Shown piece by piece: positions 16,895 to 25,941 of a stretch of DNA of 64,000 nucleotides. Made by a program: the position numbers and the translations under genes. The notes beneath the pieces are model-generated. The model had not been told where the DNA came from and ran no database searches. It saw only the letters and a program-made list of their open reading frames with translations. The DNA is from JAFAXD01 sp963760435 (GTDB lineage: Bacteria; Pseudomonadota; Alphaproteobacteria; Rhizobiales; Xanthobacteraceae). Location: positions 248,001-312,000 of the forward strand of contig CAVXDE010000036.1 of assembly GCA_963760435.1 (NCBI GenBank), read 5' to 3'. Positions within the stretch are counted from its first letter, which is position 1, and the number at the start of each line of letters is the position of its first letter.

Positions 16895-19288
16895 TCATGC
16901 ATGCTGGGCAGTTTCGTGCGCTGACGAGGGCACGCTCGGCAGCGGCTCCTCAAAGGTGAACCGTTGGCGTCGGAATAAATCGAGGCAGGCGTCAACCGCA
17001 GCCGGATCAAACAAGCGGCCCTTGCCTTCCTCGATTTCGGCCAAGGCGCGCTCGAGACCGAGTGCTGCCCGGTACGGGCGATGCGACATCATCGCTTCTG
17101 CGACGTCAGCCACGGCCAGGATTTTGGCTCCTGGCAAAATTGCCTCGGAGCACAGGCCGTTCGGATAGCCTGACCCGTCCAGCCGTTCGTGGTGCTGCAG
17201 GATCATGTCGGCCACAGGCCACGGGAAATCGATTCCCTTGACGATGTCATAGCCCGCTTGCACGTGCGATTTGATCAACTCAAATTCAATCAGCGTCAGC
17301 TTGCCCGGTTTGCTCAAAATATCGGAAGGGACGCGGATCTTGCCGATGTCGTGAATGACGCTGGCAAAGAAGATGCCTTGGACCTCGTGCTCGGGGATCC
17401 GCAGCTCGCGCGCAATCGCACTCGCAAGCACCGAGACCCGGTGCTGATGACCCGCTGTGTAGGGGTCGCGGCTCTCCACGGTGGTTGCGAGTGCGGTCAC
17501 GGTCGCACTCAGGCTTCGCTGCAACCGCTCGACCGCAGCCTCACGCTCTTTGCGATCGCGCAGCGCAGTCAGACCGTAGGTCAGTCTGCCGGCCAACTCC
17601 TCCAGAAGCTCCACCTCCTCCGGCTGAAATGCGTCAGGCTCTCGGGAATATATCGCCAGAATGCCGCGGAACTTTGCGCTGTCTCCCAGGGGCAAGGCAA
17701 TGTTTGATGCAAGCCCATGTTCCAACGCCGGCTTTCGCCATGGGCCCATGGATGCGTCACGGCCAAAATTGCGATTGATCTGCGTCCTCCCCGTCTTGAT
17801 CGCAATTCCGCCGGGCCCGGACCCCTTTTCGTCATCAGCCCAGGTCACGGAAATCTTACTGAGGTAACCCGGTTCAGAACCCGCATAGGCGATGGGGCGC
17901 ACCGATTTCGCAGCGTCGTTCTGCGCAGCGGCAATGCAGGCCAGCGGGTAACTGCTGTTTTCGACAATCACGCGGCACATGTCATTGACCAGCTGCTGCT
18001 CGTCAGTCGCCTGGACAAGGACAGCGTCGGCAGTGCTCAGCAGGCGCAGCGCGCGGTTCACTTGGCGCAACGTTCCTTCGTTGCGCTTGCGTTCGGTGAT
18101 ATCCTGACTGACACCGAACGCACGCACAGTTCGGCCTGTTGCATCCTTCACCACAGAAATACGCAACGCGACGTAGCCGATCGCACCGTCCGCACAAATG
18201 ATACGGTGCTCAAGCTCGCTGATATAATTGCAGTCGTTCGTTGCAATTGACGCCTGTATTTCCCGCGCCACGAGGCTGATCTCATCGGGATAGACGAAGC
18301 GCCGCGCGTATTCTGCGGAGCTCATGGTGTAGCCACCGACCTGCTCCGCCGTGGTATGGAAGATGCGATAGAAGTTGTCGTTGAATATGAACTGATCCCT
18401 GGCGACATCGTATTCCCAGTGGGCAGCACGCGCGATCGCCAGCGCGTTGGACAGCTGCGCCTCGCTCAGACGCAGACTGGCCTCCACGCGCTTTTGCTCG
18501 GTAACGTCGATGATCACCCCGATTACCGCGGGACGACCGAGGAAAAACGCGAGCGCGCCCTGCGCGAGCACATCGGCGTGCGTGCCGTCCTTGCGCTTCA
18601 TGCCGAACGCGAGCGTGCCGGGCAGCTCAGCGCCGCTCAAACGTGCTGTGGCAGAGTGGCGGACCCGTTCTCTGTCGGCATCGGCGACGAAATCCGTAAA
18701 TGGCCGCCCGATCACCTCGGCCGGCGCGTAACCGAACATCGCGGCAAAGCGCGGGTTCACGTAGGCAAGCACGCCGTCCGAAGCGATCATGTAGATCCCG
18801 GCAATCTCCTGCTCAACTACGGCGCGGAACTGCCCTTCCTCTTCGCCCATCTGGCGCTCGGCCTGCTTTTGTGCCGTGATATCCCGGTCAGCGCCCAGGT
18901 AACCGGTGAGCCTACCGTCGCGGGCAAAAACGGGAACACCGCTGCTTTCAAGCAGGAGCTTTTGGCCGCTTCTACTGATGACTGCGTTTTCCAGGCGAGC
19001 GAAGGGCTTGCGTTGCTGTACGATAGCTTCAAAAGCGGCTCGCGCGGCAGTGGGCATAAGATCGAAATAGGGCTTCCCGATCAGTTCTTCTGTCTCGTAG
19101 CCCAGGACGTCGTGCGCACGCGGACCGATATGGGTGTAGGCGCCGCTTGTATCGACCTCCCAGATCCAATCAGCGAAAGTTTCAGCGAGAGAGCGAAACT
19201 TGCCCCCGCCCTTCGCTAGGTTCGCCAGATCCGTTTCGGATGGAGTGTCGCCATCCGGACAGGATCCCTGCGGTTGCTGTTGGATCAT
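16895..19288 (-). CDS. Multi-sensor PAS/PAS/PAS-GAF-HD-GYP cyclic-di-GMP phosphodiesterase-like protein
   Basis: 797 residues, no membrane helices. Three PAS modules lie at about 30-145, 150-270 and 275-405 (each ending with a PAC segment such as GADRDITAQKQAE, IDVTEQKRVE and VSQDITERKRNE). A GAF domain follows at about 420-575 (NDMCRVIVENSSYPLACIA; NIALPLGDSAKFRGILAIYS). The HD-GYP output spans about 600-775, with the metal-binding HDIGK, HHERLDGSGYP and the DVAEAMMSHRPYR helix all intact, so hydrolysis of cyclic di-GMP is expected. Signals sensed by the PAS/GAF modules cannot be inferred. It appears monocistronic and ends at a strong terminator. Confidence 0.95.
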   Translation of the reverse strand: MIQQQPQGSCPDGDTPSETDLANLAKGGGKFRSLAETFADWIWEVDTSGAYTHIGPRAHDVLGYETEELIGKPYFDLMPTAARAAFEAIVQQRKPFARLENAVISRSGQKLLLESSGVPVFARDGRLTGYLGADRDITAQKQAERQMGEEEGQFRAVVEQEIAGIYMIASDGVLAYVNPRFAAMFGYAPAEVIGRPFTDFVADADRERVRHSATARLSGAELPGTLAFGMKRKDGTHADVLAQGALAFFLGRPAVIGVIIDVTEQKRVEASLRLSEAQLSNALAIARAAHWEYDVARDQFIFNDNFYRIFHTTAEQVGGYTMSSAEYARRFVYPDEISLVAREIQASIATNDCNYISELEHRIICADGAIGYVALRISVVKDATGRTVRAFGVSQDITERKRNEGTLRQVNRALRLLSTADAVLVQATDEQQLVNDMCRVIVENSSYPLACIAAAQNDAAKSVRPIAYAGSEPGYLSKISVTWADDEKGSGPGGIAIKTGRTQINRNFGRDASMGPWRKPALEHGLASNIALPLGDSAKFRGILAIYSREPDAFQPEEVELLEELAGRLTYGLTALRDRKEREAAVERLQRSLSATVTALATTVESRDPYTAGHQHRVSVLASAIARELRIPEHEVQGIFFASVIHDIGKIRVPSDILSKPGKLTLIEFELIKSHVQAGYDIVKGIDFPWPVADMILQHHERLDGSGYPNGLCSEAILPGAKILAVADVAEAMMSHRPYRAALGLERALAEIEEGKGRLFDPAAVDACLDLFRRQRFTFEEPLPSVPSSAHETAQHA

Positions 19289-19423
19289 TCATGTTCAATG
19301 CACGCCCGACCGCAAATACCTTTGACCGAGATCAAACGTGCCGGATCACCGCCCCGTTGCGAACCCCAGCGCGGGCAATCGCCGCTCATCGCGACGACCG
19401 CCCAATGCCAGACCCGTGGGTGA

Positions 19424-20224
19424 TCAGAACTTATAGCTGGCCGCGACGCGGGCAACCTGCACGTTGTAATTTGACCAGCCGTAGTTCAGAGTTTGCGTGC
19501 CGCCGACTTGAACCGGGAGCACGGATCCGGTCAGAGAGATGTTGTTGTTGAGATTGTAGTAGAGGTATTCCGCCCGGATCATGATATTCGGCGTTGCCAT
19601 CCATTCGGCGCCGCCGCCCAGAACCCACCCCGCCTTGGTGGTCGTCGCTGCGACCTGGCTGGTGACCTGCGAACCCAAGAACGGCACCATCGCCTGTCCA
19701 TTGTATTCGACGTTGGCCCACGCGGCACCGCCGGTGAAATAGAACAACGTGTTGTTCCAGCCGACGTAGCCGATTCGCGCGCGGGCGCTCGAAAGCCATT
19801 GCGTGTTTGCGCTCATTGACGCCGAGCTGCCCGCCCTGGCGGTACCGCCGTTGAACGTCAATGGCGCGAGCGTGCGATGGTCGGCGAGCGACGCCCAGGA
19901 GAAGTCACCCTCAACGCCGAGCAGCCAAGCCGGCGCGAATTGCCAGTTGTAACCGGCCTGCAGTCCGCCCACGCCGCCGAGGTTTCCGGTTCCGGTCAGG
20001 GTCTGCGGATCAAACACGAGGAGTGCCGCACGATCGGCGAACGACCAATTCGGCGCGGACTGCCAGGCGGCTCCGCCGTGCACGCCGATATAGAGGCCAG
20101 TCCAGGTCGAAGCGACGGCCGGCGGGCCGGCAAGTGCTTTTACGGCCATGTCGGCAGCCGCAGCGATTTGCGTCAAGGCAAAAACGGATGCTCCACTGAG
20201 GAGCGTGACAGCGAGACGTCTCAT
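19424..20224 (-). CDS. Omp25/Omp31-type outer-membrane beta-barrel protein
   Basis: 266 residues. Signal peptide RRLAVTLLSGASVFALTQIAAAADM, then the family opening WTGLYIGVHGGAAW. Repeating amphipathic strands (AGYNWQFAPAWLLGVEGDFSW; ARARIGYVGWNNTLFYFTGGAAW; GWVLGGGAEWMATPNIMIRAEYLYY) form an eight-stranded barrel that ends in ASYKF, the terminal Phe expected for Bam-dependent assembly. Members are abundant Rhizobiales surface proteins of mostly structural role (RopB, Omp25). Transcribed alone. Confidence 0.93.
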   Translation of the reverse strand: MRRLAVTLLSGASVFALTQIAAAADMAVKALAGPPAVASTWTGLYIGVHGGAAWQSAPNWSFADRAALLVFDPQTLTGTGNLGGVGGLQAGYNWQFAPAWLLGVEGDFSWASLADHRTLAPLTFNGGTARAGSSASMSANTQWLSSARARIGYVGWNNTLFYFTGGAAWANVEYNGQAMVPFLGSQVTSQVAATTTKAGWVLGGGAEWMATPNIMIRAEYLYYNLNNNISLTGSVLPVQVGGTQTLNYGWSNYNVQVARVAASYKF

Positions 20225-20377
20225 TGTAATTCCCCACCTGTGATGTCGGGTATCGGGATAGTATGACCTCGCCCGGTATCATAGGGCGAACCGCGCTGCG
20301 CCCGCTGAATCAACAGCCATTGTGACGTTTGCGTAACACCGAGCAGACATGCCTTGACTTCAGTCGCAAGGACGCAG

Positions 20378-21541
20378 CTAACCGAAGGTCTGATCCCGCG
20401 ACCAGATCAGCCCCACCACGGTCGCCATCAGGGCTTGTGAGACCAGCAACATGCTCACTGTGGCCGGCCAACCTGCTTTGGCCCAGGTGAGGCCCGGCAA
20501 CACCGCGCCGACACTTCCACCGATGTAAAAGAAAGTGACGTAGAGGCCGACGGCTGCCGATCTTCCCTGCTTGGCGATCGTGGTCACGTAGCCGGTCGAA
20601 ATGGTCTGGCAAACGATGCCGCAAGCGGCGCACAAAACCAATCCGATCGCAATTGCAGTGATGGACGAAAACAGCGTGATGAGGCCGCCGACGCCCCAGG
20701 TGGCCAGCACGCCGAGCATGAACCTGCGGCGGCTGAAGCGAGCAACGAACTGCCCGGTCCACGGTGCGACCAGGGCGCCGGCCAGGTAGGTCACGAAGAT
20801 CAGCCCGAGCCAGCTGCTGGAGAAATCGTAGGGCGGCGCGGCAAGCCTGAAGCTGACATAGGTGAAGGTCGCGATGAAGTTGAAGAGCGTACCGAACCCG
20901 ACCGCAAAAGTCGCAAGCAGTTGGGCGTTGCCGAGGTGACGCAGCATCTGCCGCAGCGCCGTGTAAAGCCCCTCGGAACGGGTGAAGTGTTTCTCGCGCG
21001 GCAGCATGAAGGCGATGATAATTGCAGCGACAAACGTGATTGCCGCGGGGGCCGCGAGGCCAATGCGCCAGCCGAATGCATCACTCAGCAACCCAGGGAT
21101 CATGCGGCCGGCGAAGCCGCCGATGCTCGAACCCGCCACGTAGATGCCCGCAACACCGGTCACCTCCGCAGGAGGCCACTCGTCGCCGATGTAGGCCACC
21201 GTGACCGCAAAGATCGGCGGCAAAAGCAATCCTTGGACAAAGCGCCAGAACGCAATGCCGGGTATGTCTGCCGCGGTCGCGACCAGCAGCATGGGCACAC
21301 AAATGCAAAAGAGCGCGGTGACAATGACGCGCTTACGTCCCAGCGCATCCGCGACGGCGCCGGTGAGCGGTGCGGTCAACGCCACCGCGAACGTGCTCGC
21401 GAACATGATGGTGCTGACCTCGGCCGGTGTCGCCGCAAATTGCCGCGACAGTTCCGGCAGCAGCGCCTGGGGCGAATAGAGGTTGAGAAAGGCACAAAAG
21501 CCGCTCAGGGCGACAGCGTATCGGCGCACATCCGAGATCAT
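20378..21541 (-). CDS. MFS transporter (YnfM-like)
   Basis: 387 residues with twelve predicted membrane helices. The family loop motif DALGRKRVI follows helix 2, and helix 4-5 contains GRMIPGLLSDAFGWRIGLAA, typical of drug:H+ antiporters related to E. coli YnfM. The N-terminus (SGFCAFLNLYSPQALLPEL) matches this subgroup. The start is only 6 bases after the isochorismatase-like gene's stop, so the two form an operon; the transporter may export the substrate or product of that hydrolase. Confidence 0.9.
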   Translation of the reverse strand: MISDVRRYAVALSGFCAFLNLYSPQALLPELSRQFAATPAEVSTIMFASTFAVALTAPLTGAVADALGRKRVIVTALFCICVPMLLVATAADIPGIAFWRFVQGLLLPPIFAVTVAYIGDEWPPAEVTGVAGIYVAGSSIGGFAGRMIPGLLSDAFGWRIGLAAPAAITFVAAIIIAFMLPREKHFTRSEGLYTALRQMLRHLGNAQLLATFAVGFGTLFNFIATFTYVSFRLAAPPYDFSSSWLGLIFVTYLAGALVAPWTGQFVARFSRRRFMLGVLATWGVGGLITLFSSITAIAIGLVLCAACGIVCQTISTGYVTTIAKQGRSAAVGLYVTFFYIGGSVGAVLPGLTWAKAGWPATVSMLLVSQALMATVVGLIWSRDQTFG

Positions 21542-21547
21542 TGCGGA

Positions 21548-22300
21548 TCATCTGCTATCACCAATGACGGATTTTGCCAGCCGATCGGCCGCGGGACGGC
21601 TGTCCGAAAATTGCAGGCTCGAACCGTAGTCCAGTCGCGCGAAAATCTCCTCGGTCGTGAACACATCCCCGAACTGCTGGATAATCGTTTCGAGGCTCGC
21701 CTGGTGCTCATGGTCCGACAGCGCCGCACAACAATCGGAGACCATGGCCACCTTGAAATCGAGCATCATGGCGTCACGCGCCGTCGCCTCACAGCATACA
21801 TTGGTCTTGGTGCCAGCGATCAGAACCGTGTCGATGCCGCGCTCCCGCAACTCGCGCTCCAGACCTGAGGAGCCAGCAATAAGCGCGCTGTAGCGATTCT
21901 TGATGATCGTGAGGTCCTGCGGTGCGGTCACAAGATCGCCCCACACGCGTTGCCGGCCCGGAGCGAGACTTTCGATCGTGCGCTCGCGCACGTCGTCTGC
22001 CACCACATAGTTGAAGAACAGGTCCCAGTCGGTTGCGCTGCCACGTCGCGCGTTGGCGTGAAGCACCCAGATGACCGGCACGCCGCGCATGCGCAACCCG
22101 GCTGTCAGGGTGTTGATGCCGCCAATAATGCCACGCGCGGATGGGACCTCCGCCGGTCCGCCGGGTGCGCAGAACGTCTCCTGCATGTCGATGACAAGGA
22201 CCGCAGTTTTTGCCGCATCGAGTGTGTCGAACCAGTGAATCCGACCGCGGCGGGCGAGCAAGCGATCAAGAATTTCGCGACGGATCAGCGTCTGATGCAC
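21548..22300 (-). CDS. Isochorismatase-like cysteine hydrolase (first of two)
   Basis: 250 residues. The catalytic Asp lies in AVLVIDMQETFC, the Lys in IIKNRYSALI and the nucleophilic Cys in TKTNVCCEATARDAMM, giving the Asp-Lys-Cys triad of the amidohydrolase/isochorismatase family. An N-terminal extension (about 30 residues) and a C-terminal tail are shared in outline with the paralogue at 44280-44978. The substrate could be an N-carbamoyl or amide compound. It is followed at once by an MFS transporter, suggesting paired uptake/export and hydrolysis. Confidence 0.9.
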   Translation of the reverse strand: MHQTLIRREILDRLLARRGRIHWFDTLDAAKTAVLVIDMQETFCAPGGPAEVPSARGIIGGINTLTAGLRMRGVPVIWVLHANARRGSATDWDLFFNYVVADDVRERTIESLAPGRQRVWGDLVTAPQDLTIIKNRYSALIAGSSGLERELRERGIDTVLIAGTKTNVCCEATARDAMMLDFKVAMVSDCCAALSDHEHQASLETIIQQFGDVFTTEEIFARLDYGSSLQFSDSRPAADRLAKSVIGDSR

Positions 22301-22354
22301 CGAATGATCTCCGTGATTGCAGCGATAGTGAGCAGGTGTTGTCCTCGATCCGCA

Positions 22355-22708
22355 TCACAAAAGCTCGTACTCGCCCGGAAGCAATTCCATCAGCAGGAAA
22401 AGCAATAACACGCCCACCAGGATGGCCATGACCACGTGGAACTGGATCTGGACGAGCCGTTCGCCCAACCGCTCCCCGCTCAATCCAAGGAAGAACTTGC
22501 TTGAGGCCAGTATTGCGGCTGCCGAGATGGCCATGAACATCGCAAGTGCAATCAGATTGACGAGCCAGTACTCGAAGAACTGCTCAACGGATTCCAGAGA
22601 TTCCCAATGCGTTGTCAGCCCATGGCGCGCGAAGGTAACCACCAGGGCGGTTAGGAAGAACAGAGCAAAGAGCTTGAACTCGCGGGACAATCTCATCGTC
22701 ATCCTCAA
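22355..22708 (-). CDS. Small integral membrane protein of unknown function
   Basis: 117 residues with three hydrophobic helices (LFALFFLTALVVTFA; LVNLIALAMFMAISAAAILA; VVMAILVGVLLLFLLMELL). It starts with a basic N-terminus (MRMTMRLSREFK) and could begin at the second or third Met. No family recognised. A 54-base gap separates it from the isochorismatase-like gene, so it could belong to the same transcript, though further upstream. Confidence 0.65.
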   Translation of the reverse strand: MRMTMRLSREFKLFALFFLTALVVTFARHGLTTHWESLESVEQFFEYWLVNLIALAMFMAISAAAILASSKFFLGLSGERLGERLVQIQFHVVMAILVGVLLLFLLMELLPGEYELL

Positions 22709-22825
22709 TCAACTTGCGCCAGGCGCGGGAAGCTCGATGCGCAGCGGCGGCGCCGCTGATGGATCGCGTCGGTGAAATCATGGGGCGCATGTACAACGCG
22801 TGAACGCGCCCGCACGCAACACAAT

Positions 22826-23569
22826 TTAATCTGGAAGCTTGCTCGCGAGCAATTCCAGATAGGAAGCAAGGGCCGTCACCGGACGATGACCCGGAAGCCC
22901 CACGTCGCTCACGTCCATCTGGAGAATCTGCCGCCCCATGGCGATCGAAATTCCGGCGGGCGGCGGCGGCAGCGGGACATCGCCGATCCCTTGCTGCTCG
23001 AGCCGGCGAGTCAGTTCGGCCTGCAGAAATTGCGCGTGTGGGAGGATGTCCCGGGCGAACTCGCTGACCTTCTCATTCTGCAACGCTTTCAGTTGCTCCA
23101 CCTGCTGATCGCGTTCGCTTTGGGTGTCCGTGCGTTTGTCCAGGACTTCCAAGCGTCGCGAATCGTAGAACTGTTCGAAGGCCTTCATCTGCTCCGTGAA
23201 GGCGGCGGTCGCGGCCTTGAACTGCGTGTCCGTCATATCGGCCGAGCCAACCCGGGTGACCGCCGGCGCGCTCGGAGCCTTAGCGTCGATCTCCGACGCA
23301 GGTGGAGCGGCTGTTATCTGTTCGGGTGCAGGGGCGGCCGGCTGTGCGCTGACCTGCGGTTGTTCCGAGACCGGAGCGGGCCCGGCCTGAGGAGCCGGCA
23401 TCGAGGCTGGAGCTTCCGGCCGGGCAATTGGAGCCGTGGGCGCGTCCGCCCGGGGCCCGAGTTTTGGCGCACGTGCCAGATGCACCTGCCACCAAACCCC
23501 GGCCGCAGTGATCATGAGACCGACAATGATCGCCAACAGCGGGCCCGCGTTCATATTCACAACTCGCAT
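22826..23569 (-). CDS. Single-pass membrane protein with Pro/Ala-rich linker
   Basis: Up to 247 residues; the second Met (residue 6) is as likely a start. One N-terminal helix (GPLLAIIVGLMITAAGVWWQV) is followed by a Pro/Ala linker to about residue 100, then a soluble helical domain (FKAATAAFTEQMKAFEQFYD...) with coiled-coil character and a C-terminal segment containing PLPPPPAGISIAMGRQIL. It is predicted periplasmic with an N-terminal anchor. No homologue recognised. Confidence 0.65.
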   Translation of the reverse strand: MRVVNMNAGPLLAIIVGLMITAAGVWWQVHLARAPKLGPRADAPTAPIARPEAPASMPAPQAGPAPVSEQPQVSAQPAAPAPEQITAAPPASEIDAKAPSAPAVTRVGSADMTDTQFKAATAAFTEQMKAFEQFYDSRRLEVLDKRTDTQSERDQQVEQLKALQNEKVSEFARDILPHAQFLQAELTRRLEQQGIGDVPLPPPPAGISIAMGRQILQMDVSDVGLPGHRPVTALASYLELLASKLPD

Positions 23570-23671
23570 TCCTAGCGGCGTCGCCTCCGACTAGCTGCAG
23601 CAGTGCTCATCAACTATATGCGTTCTGACGTATCGAAGCGAATATTACCCGCGTTTGCTGAGGAATGATTC

Positions 23672-24604
23672 ATGGCTGGCGTTCATCATGTCACTGCAAT
23701 CTGCGGACGAGCCGAGCGCAATCTCGCCTTCTACACCCGCGTACTCGGGTTGCGACTTGTCAAGAAAACCGTGAATTTCGATGATCCCGGCACCTACCAT
23801 CTCTATTACGGAGATGAGATCGGACATCCGGGGACGATCCTGACGTTTTTCCCCTGGGAATATGCGCCATTGGGGCGCGCCGGGATCGGGCAAGCGGAGC
23901 AAATCATGCTCCGTGTGCCGGCCAGTGCACTGGGATACTGGATGCATCGCTTCGTCGAACGCGGCGTTGCCCACGAGCAACCAATCAAACGGTTCGGCGA
24001 AACCACCCTGCCCTTCGCGGATCCCGATGGTCTGCGCATGGCGCTGGTCGCCTTCGCCGGTACCGAGGCCGAACCTGCCTGGAGCGCGGGGGATATCCCG
24101 CGTGAGCACGCAATCCGTGGATTTCATAGTGTCGTGTTGATGCTGGAGGACGGTGCGCGCACGGCCGCCATTCTCACCGACGTTTTTGGATTTGCCGAGG
24201 CCGGGCGCGAGGGCTCGGTGCTGCGTCTCCGCGCGAATGGCGCTATCGGCAGCATCGTCGACATCCACGAGGCTGGGGGCTTCCTGCCGGCAGCCATGGG
24301 ACGCGGTGCTGTGCATCACGTCGCCTTCCGCGCCGCAGACGACGGTGCACAGGCGGAGTTGGCACGCAAGGTCCGCGACCATCACGGTGTGCAGACCACC
24401 GAGCGCAAGGACCGCCATTATTTTCGTTCGGTCTACTTCCGCGAGCCTGGTGGCACTTTGTTCGAGATTGCGACGGATCAGCCGGGCTTTACTGTCGACG
24501 AATCTCCAACACGTCTCGGTCACGCGCTCAAGCTGCCGCCGTTTCTCGAACTGCGTCGCAAGGAGATCGAGGCGGTGCTTCCCCCGCTCGAGGTTGCTGC
24601 CTGA
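23672..24604 (+). CDS. mhqO: MhqO-like ring-cleaving dioxygenase (double VOC)
   Basis: 310 residues made of two vicinal-oxygen-chelate modules, about 1-130 and 148-290. The start GVHHVTAICGRAERNLAFYTRVLGLRLVKKTVNFDDP is diagnostic of the MhqO/LinE-related hydroquinone dioxygenase group. Metal ligands are expected at the His in GVHHVTA, the His in VHHVAF and the Glu in GTLFEIATD, all present. Relatives open hydroquinone or catechol-type rings during quinone detoxification. It overlaps the next gene by TGATG, so the two are translationally coupled. The symbol is by similarity only. Confidence 0.85.
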   Translation: MAGVHHVTAICGRAERNLAFYTRVLGLRLVKKTVNFDDPGTYHLYYGDEIGHPGTILTFFPWEYAPLGRAGIGQAEQIMLRVPASALGYWMHRFVERGVAHEQPIKRFGETTLPFADPDGLRMALVAFAGTEAEPAWSAGDIPREHAIRGFHSVVLMLEDGARTAAILTDVFGFAEAGREGSVLRLRANGAIGSIVDIHEAGGFLPAAMGRGAVHHVAFRAADDGAQAELARKVRDHHGVQTTERKDRHYFRSVYFREPGGTLFEIATDQPGFTVDESPTRLGHALKLPPFLELRRKEIEAVLPPLEVAA

Positions 24605-25236
24605 TGGCCGCCCCGCTGTCGTTCACCCACCGCTTCGAGCCTGCGCAGCGGGAGGACATTCCTCCGCTCCTGTTGTTGCACGGGACGGGCGGCAATGAAG
24701 ACGACCTCCTCCCGCTCGGGCGCATGGTTGCGCCGGATGCAGCCCTGCTCTCACCCCGCGGCAAAGTGCTTGAGAGCGGAATGCTACGCTTCTTCCGTCG
24801 CCTGAGCGCAGGCGTGTTCGACGAGGACGACGTGCGTCGCAATGCCGAAGACCTGGCGGATTTCGTTGAACAGGCATGCAAGGCGTACGACCTCGTGGCC
24901 CCGATCGCGCTCGGCTATTCCAATGGGGCCAATGTGGCAGCGGCTGTCTTGCTGTTGCGCCCGAGCGTGCTCGCGGGGGCGGTGTTGTTGCGTGCAACAT
25001 TGCCCCTCTCCCAGCCACCACGCCCAGGGCTCGAGGGCAGGAGCGTGCTGATTTTGTCGGGCGCGACCGACGCCTTGATCTCCCTTAATGGGGCAAAGCG
25101 ACTCGCTGCGACGCTGACGGAAGCCGGCGCGAACGCGACACACCGTACCTTGCCTGTGGGTCACGAACTGTCGCAAGCCGATGTATCGCTTGCGCGCAAG
25201 TGGCTCGACCAACAATCTGTCGGCGCTCGTCATTGA
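24604..25236 (+). CDS. mhqD: MhqD-like carboxylesterase/phospholipase-type alpha/beta hydrolase
   Basis: 210 residues with the opening LLLHGTGGNEDDLLPLGR typical of the MhqD/YfhR-like carboxylesterase branch. The nucleophile Ser sits in LGYSNGANVAA, the Asp in LSGATDALI and the His in LPVGHELS. In Bacillus, mhqO and mhqD are induced together by quinones. Its substrate is not known. Coupled to the dioxygenase by a one-base start/stop overlap. Confidence 0.85.
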   Translation: MAAPLSFTHRFEPAQREDIPPLLLLHGTGGNEDDLLPLGRMVAPDAALLSPRGKVLESGMLRFFRRLSAGVFDEDDVRRNAEDLADFVEQACKAYDLVAPIALGYSNGANVAAAVLLLRPSVLAGAVLLRATLPLSQPPRPGLEGRSVLILSGATDALISLNGAKRLAATLTEAGANATHRTLPVGHELSQADVSLARKWLDQQSVGARH

Positions 25237-25251
25237 TGTGATCGCAGCCGA

Positions 25252-25737
25252 TCAGTTCTCTTTCTTTGTAGGCTTTGGCGTACCGACTTGGCTGGCGATC
25301 TGATCGAGAATGGCCTGGACGCTCTGGCCTTCCGGGCCTTGATTGATCTCGGTTTCGCCCTCCATGGCTGCGAGCTTGCGCAGGATGGTAACATCCGCAC
25401 TGACCTGAATGTCGTCCTTCTCGGATGCAATCGTAAAGATTACCCGCTCCACCGGATTGCCGCCCCGCACAGCGCGCGACGAGAGGCTTTCCAGCGCCGC
25501 CTTGGAGGCCGGCTGCTCAAACGTGAGGATCTGCCCGCTCTCCTTGGCCACGTGGAACTTGCGCTTGGACATCTCGGCTACGAGTGCCTTCTTGACTCGA
25601 TCAAGACTCGTTCCCGAGATCGTCACCTGCGGATTGGTTGGCTGTGGCAGGGGCGGCGTGGCGGAGGTGCATCCAAACAATACGCCCGCACAAGCCGCAA
25701 ACCCCAGCATTCGGATATGCGCCGGATTCCAAGTCAT
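25252..25737 (-). CDS. Probable lipoprotein of unknown function
   Basis: About 161 residues from the ATG at 25737. The leader HIRMLGFAACAGVLFGC ends with a good lipobox (LFGC), predicting lipid attachment at that Cys. A short Pro-rich spacer leads a soluble domain (VTISGTSLDRVKKALVAEMSKRK...) with alternating beta/alpha pattern and a charged tail ending TKKEN. A longer in-frame start at 25782 exists, but gives no better leader. It converges on the esterase gene. Confidence 0.7.
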   Translation of the reverse strand: MTWNPAHIRMLGFAACAGVLFGCTSATPPLPQPTNPQVTISGTSLDRVKKALVAEMSKRKFHVAKESGQILTFEQPASKAALESLSSRAVRGGNPVERVIFTIASEKDDIQVSADVTILRKLAAMEGETEINQGPEGQSVQAILDQIASQVGTPKPTKKEN

Positions 25738-25941
25738 CGCCGTCGTGTGATCCACCCCGATTCGTTTCCCTGGTTTTGTCATACTGCGTCGAGGAAGCCT
25801 AGATTCCAAGCGCTGCCGGAGCATGAGGGGCCCTGAGCGTCGGGGCGGAATCGGCGGCTTGGTGGCACCCCCGGCCTGCGGGGCCCGCCCCGAAAGCGCC
25901 GCCTTTATAACGAAGTTCCAGCAAGGCACGGGAACGGGACA

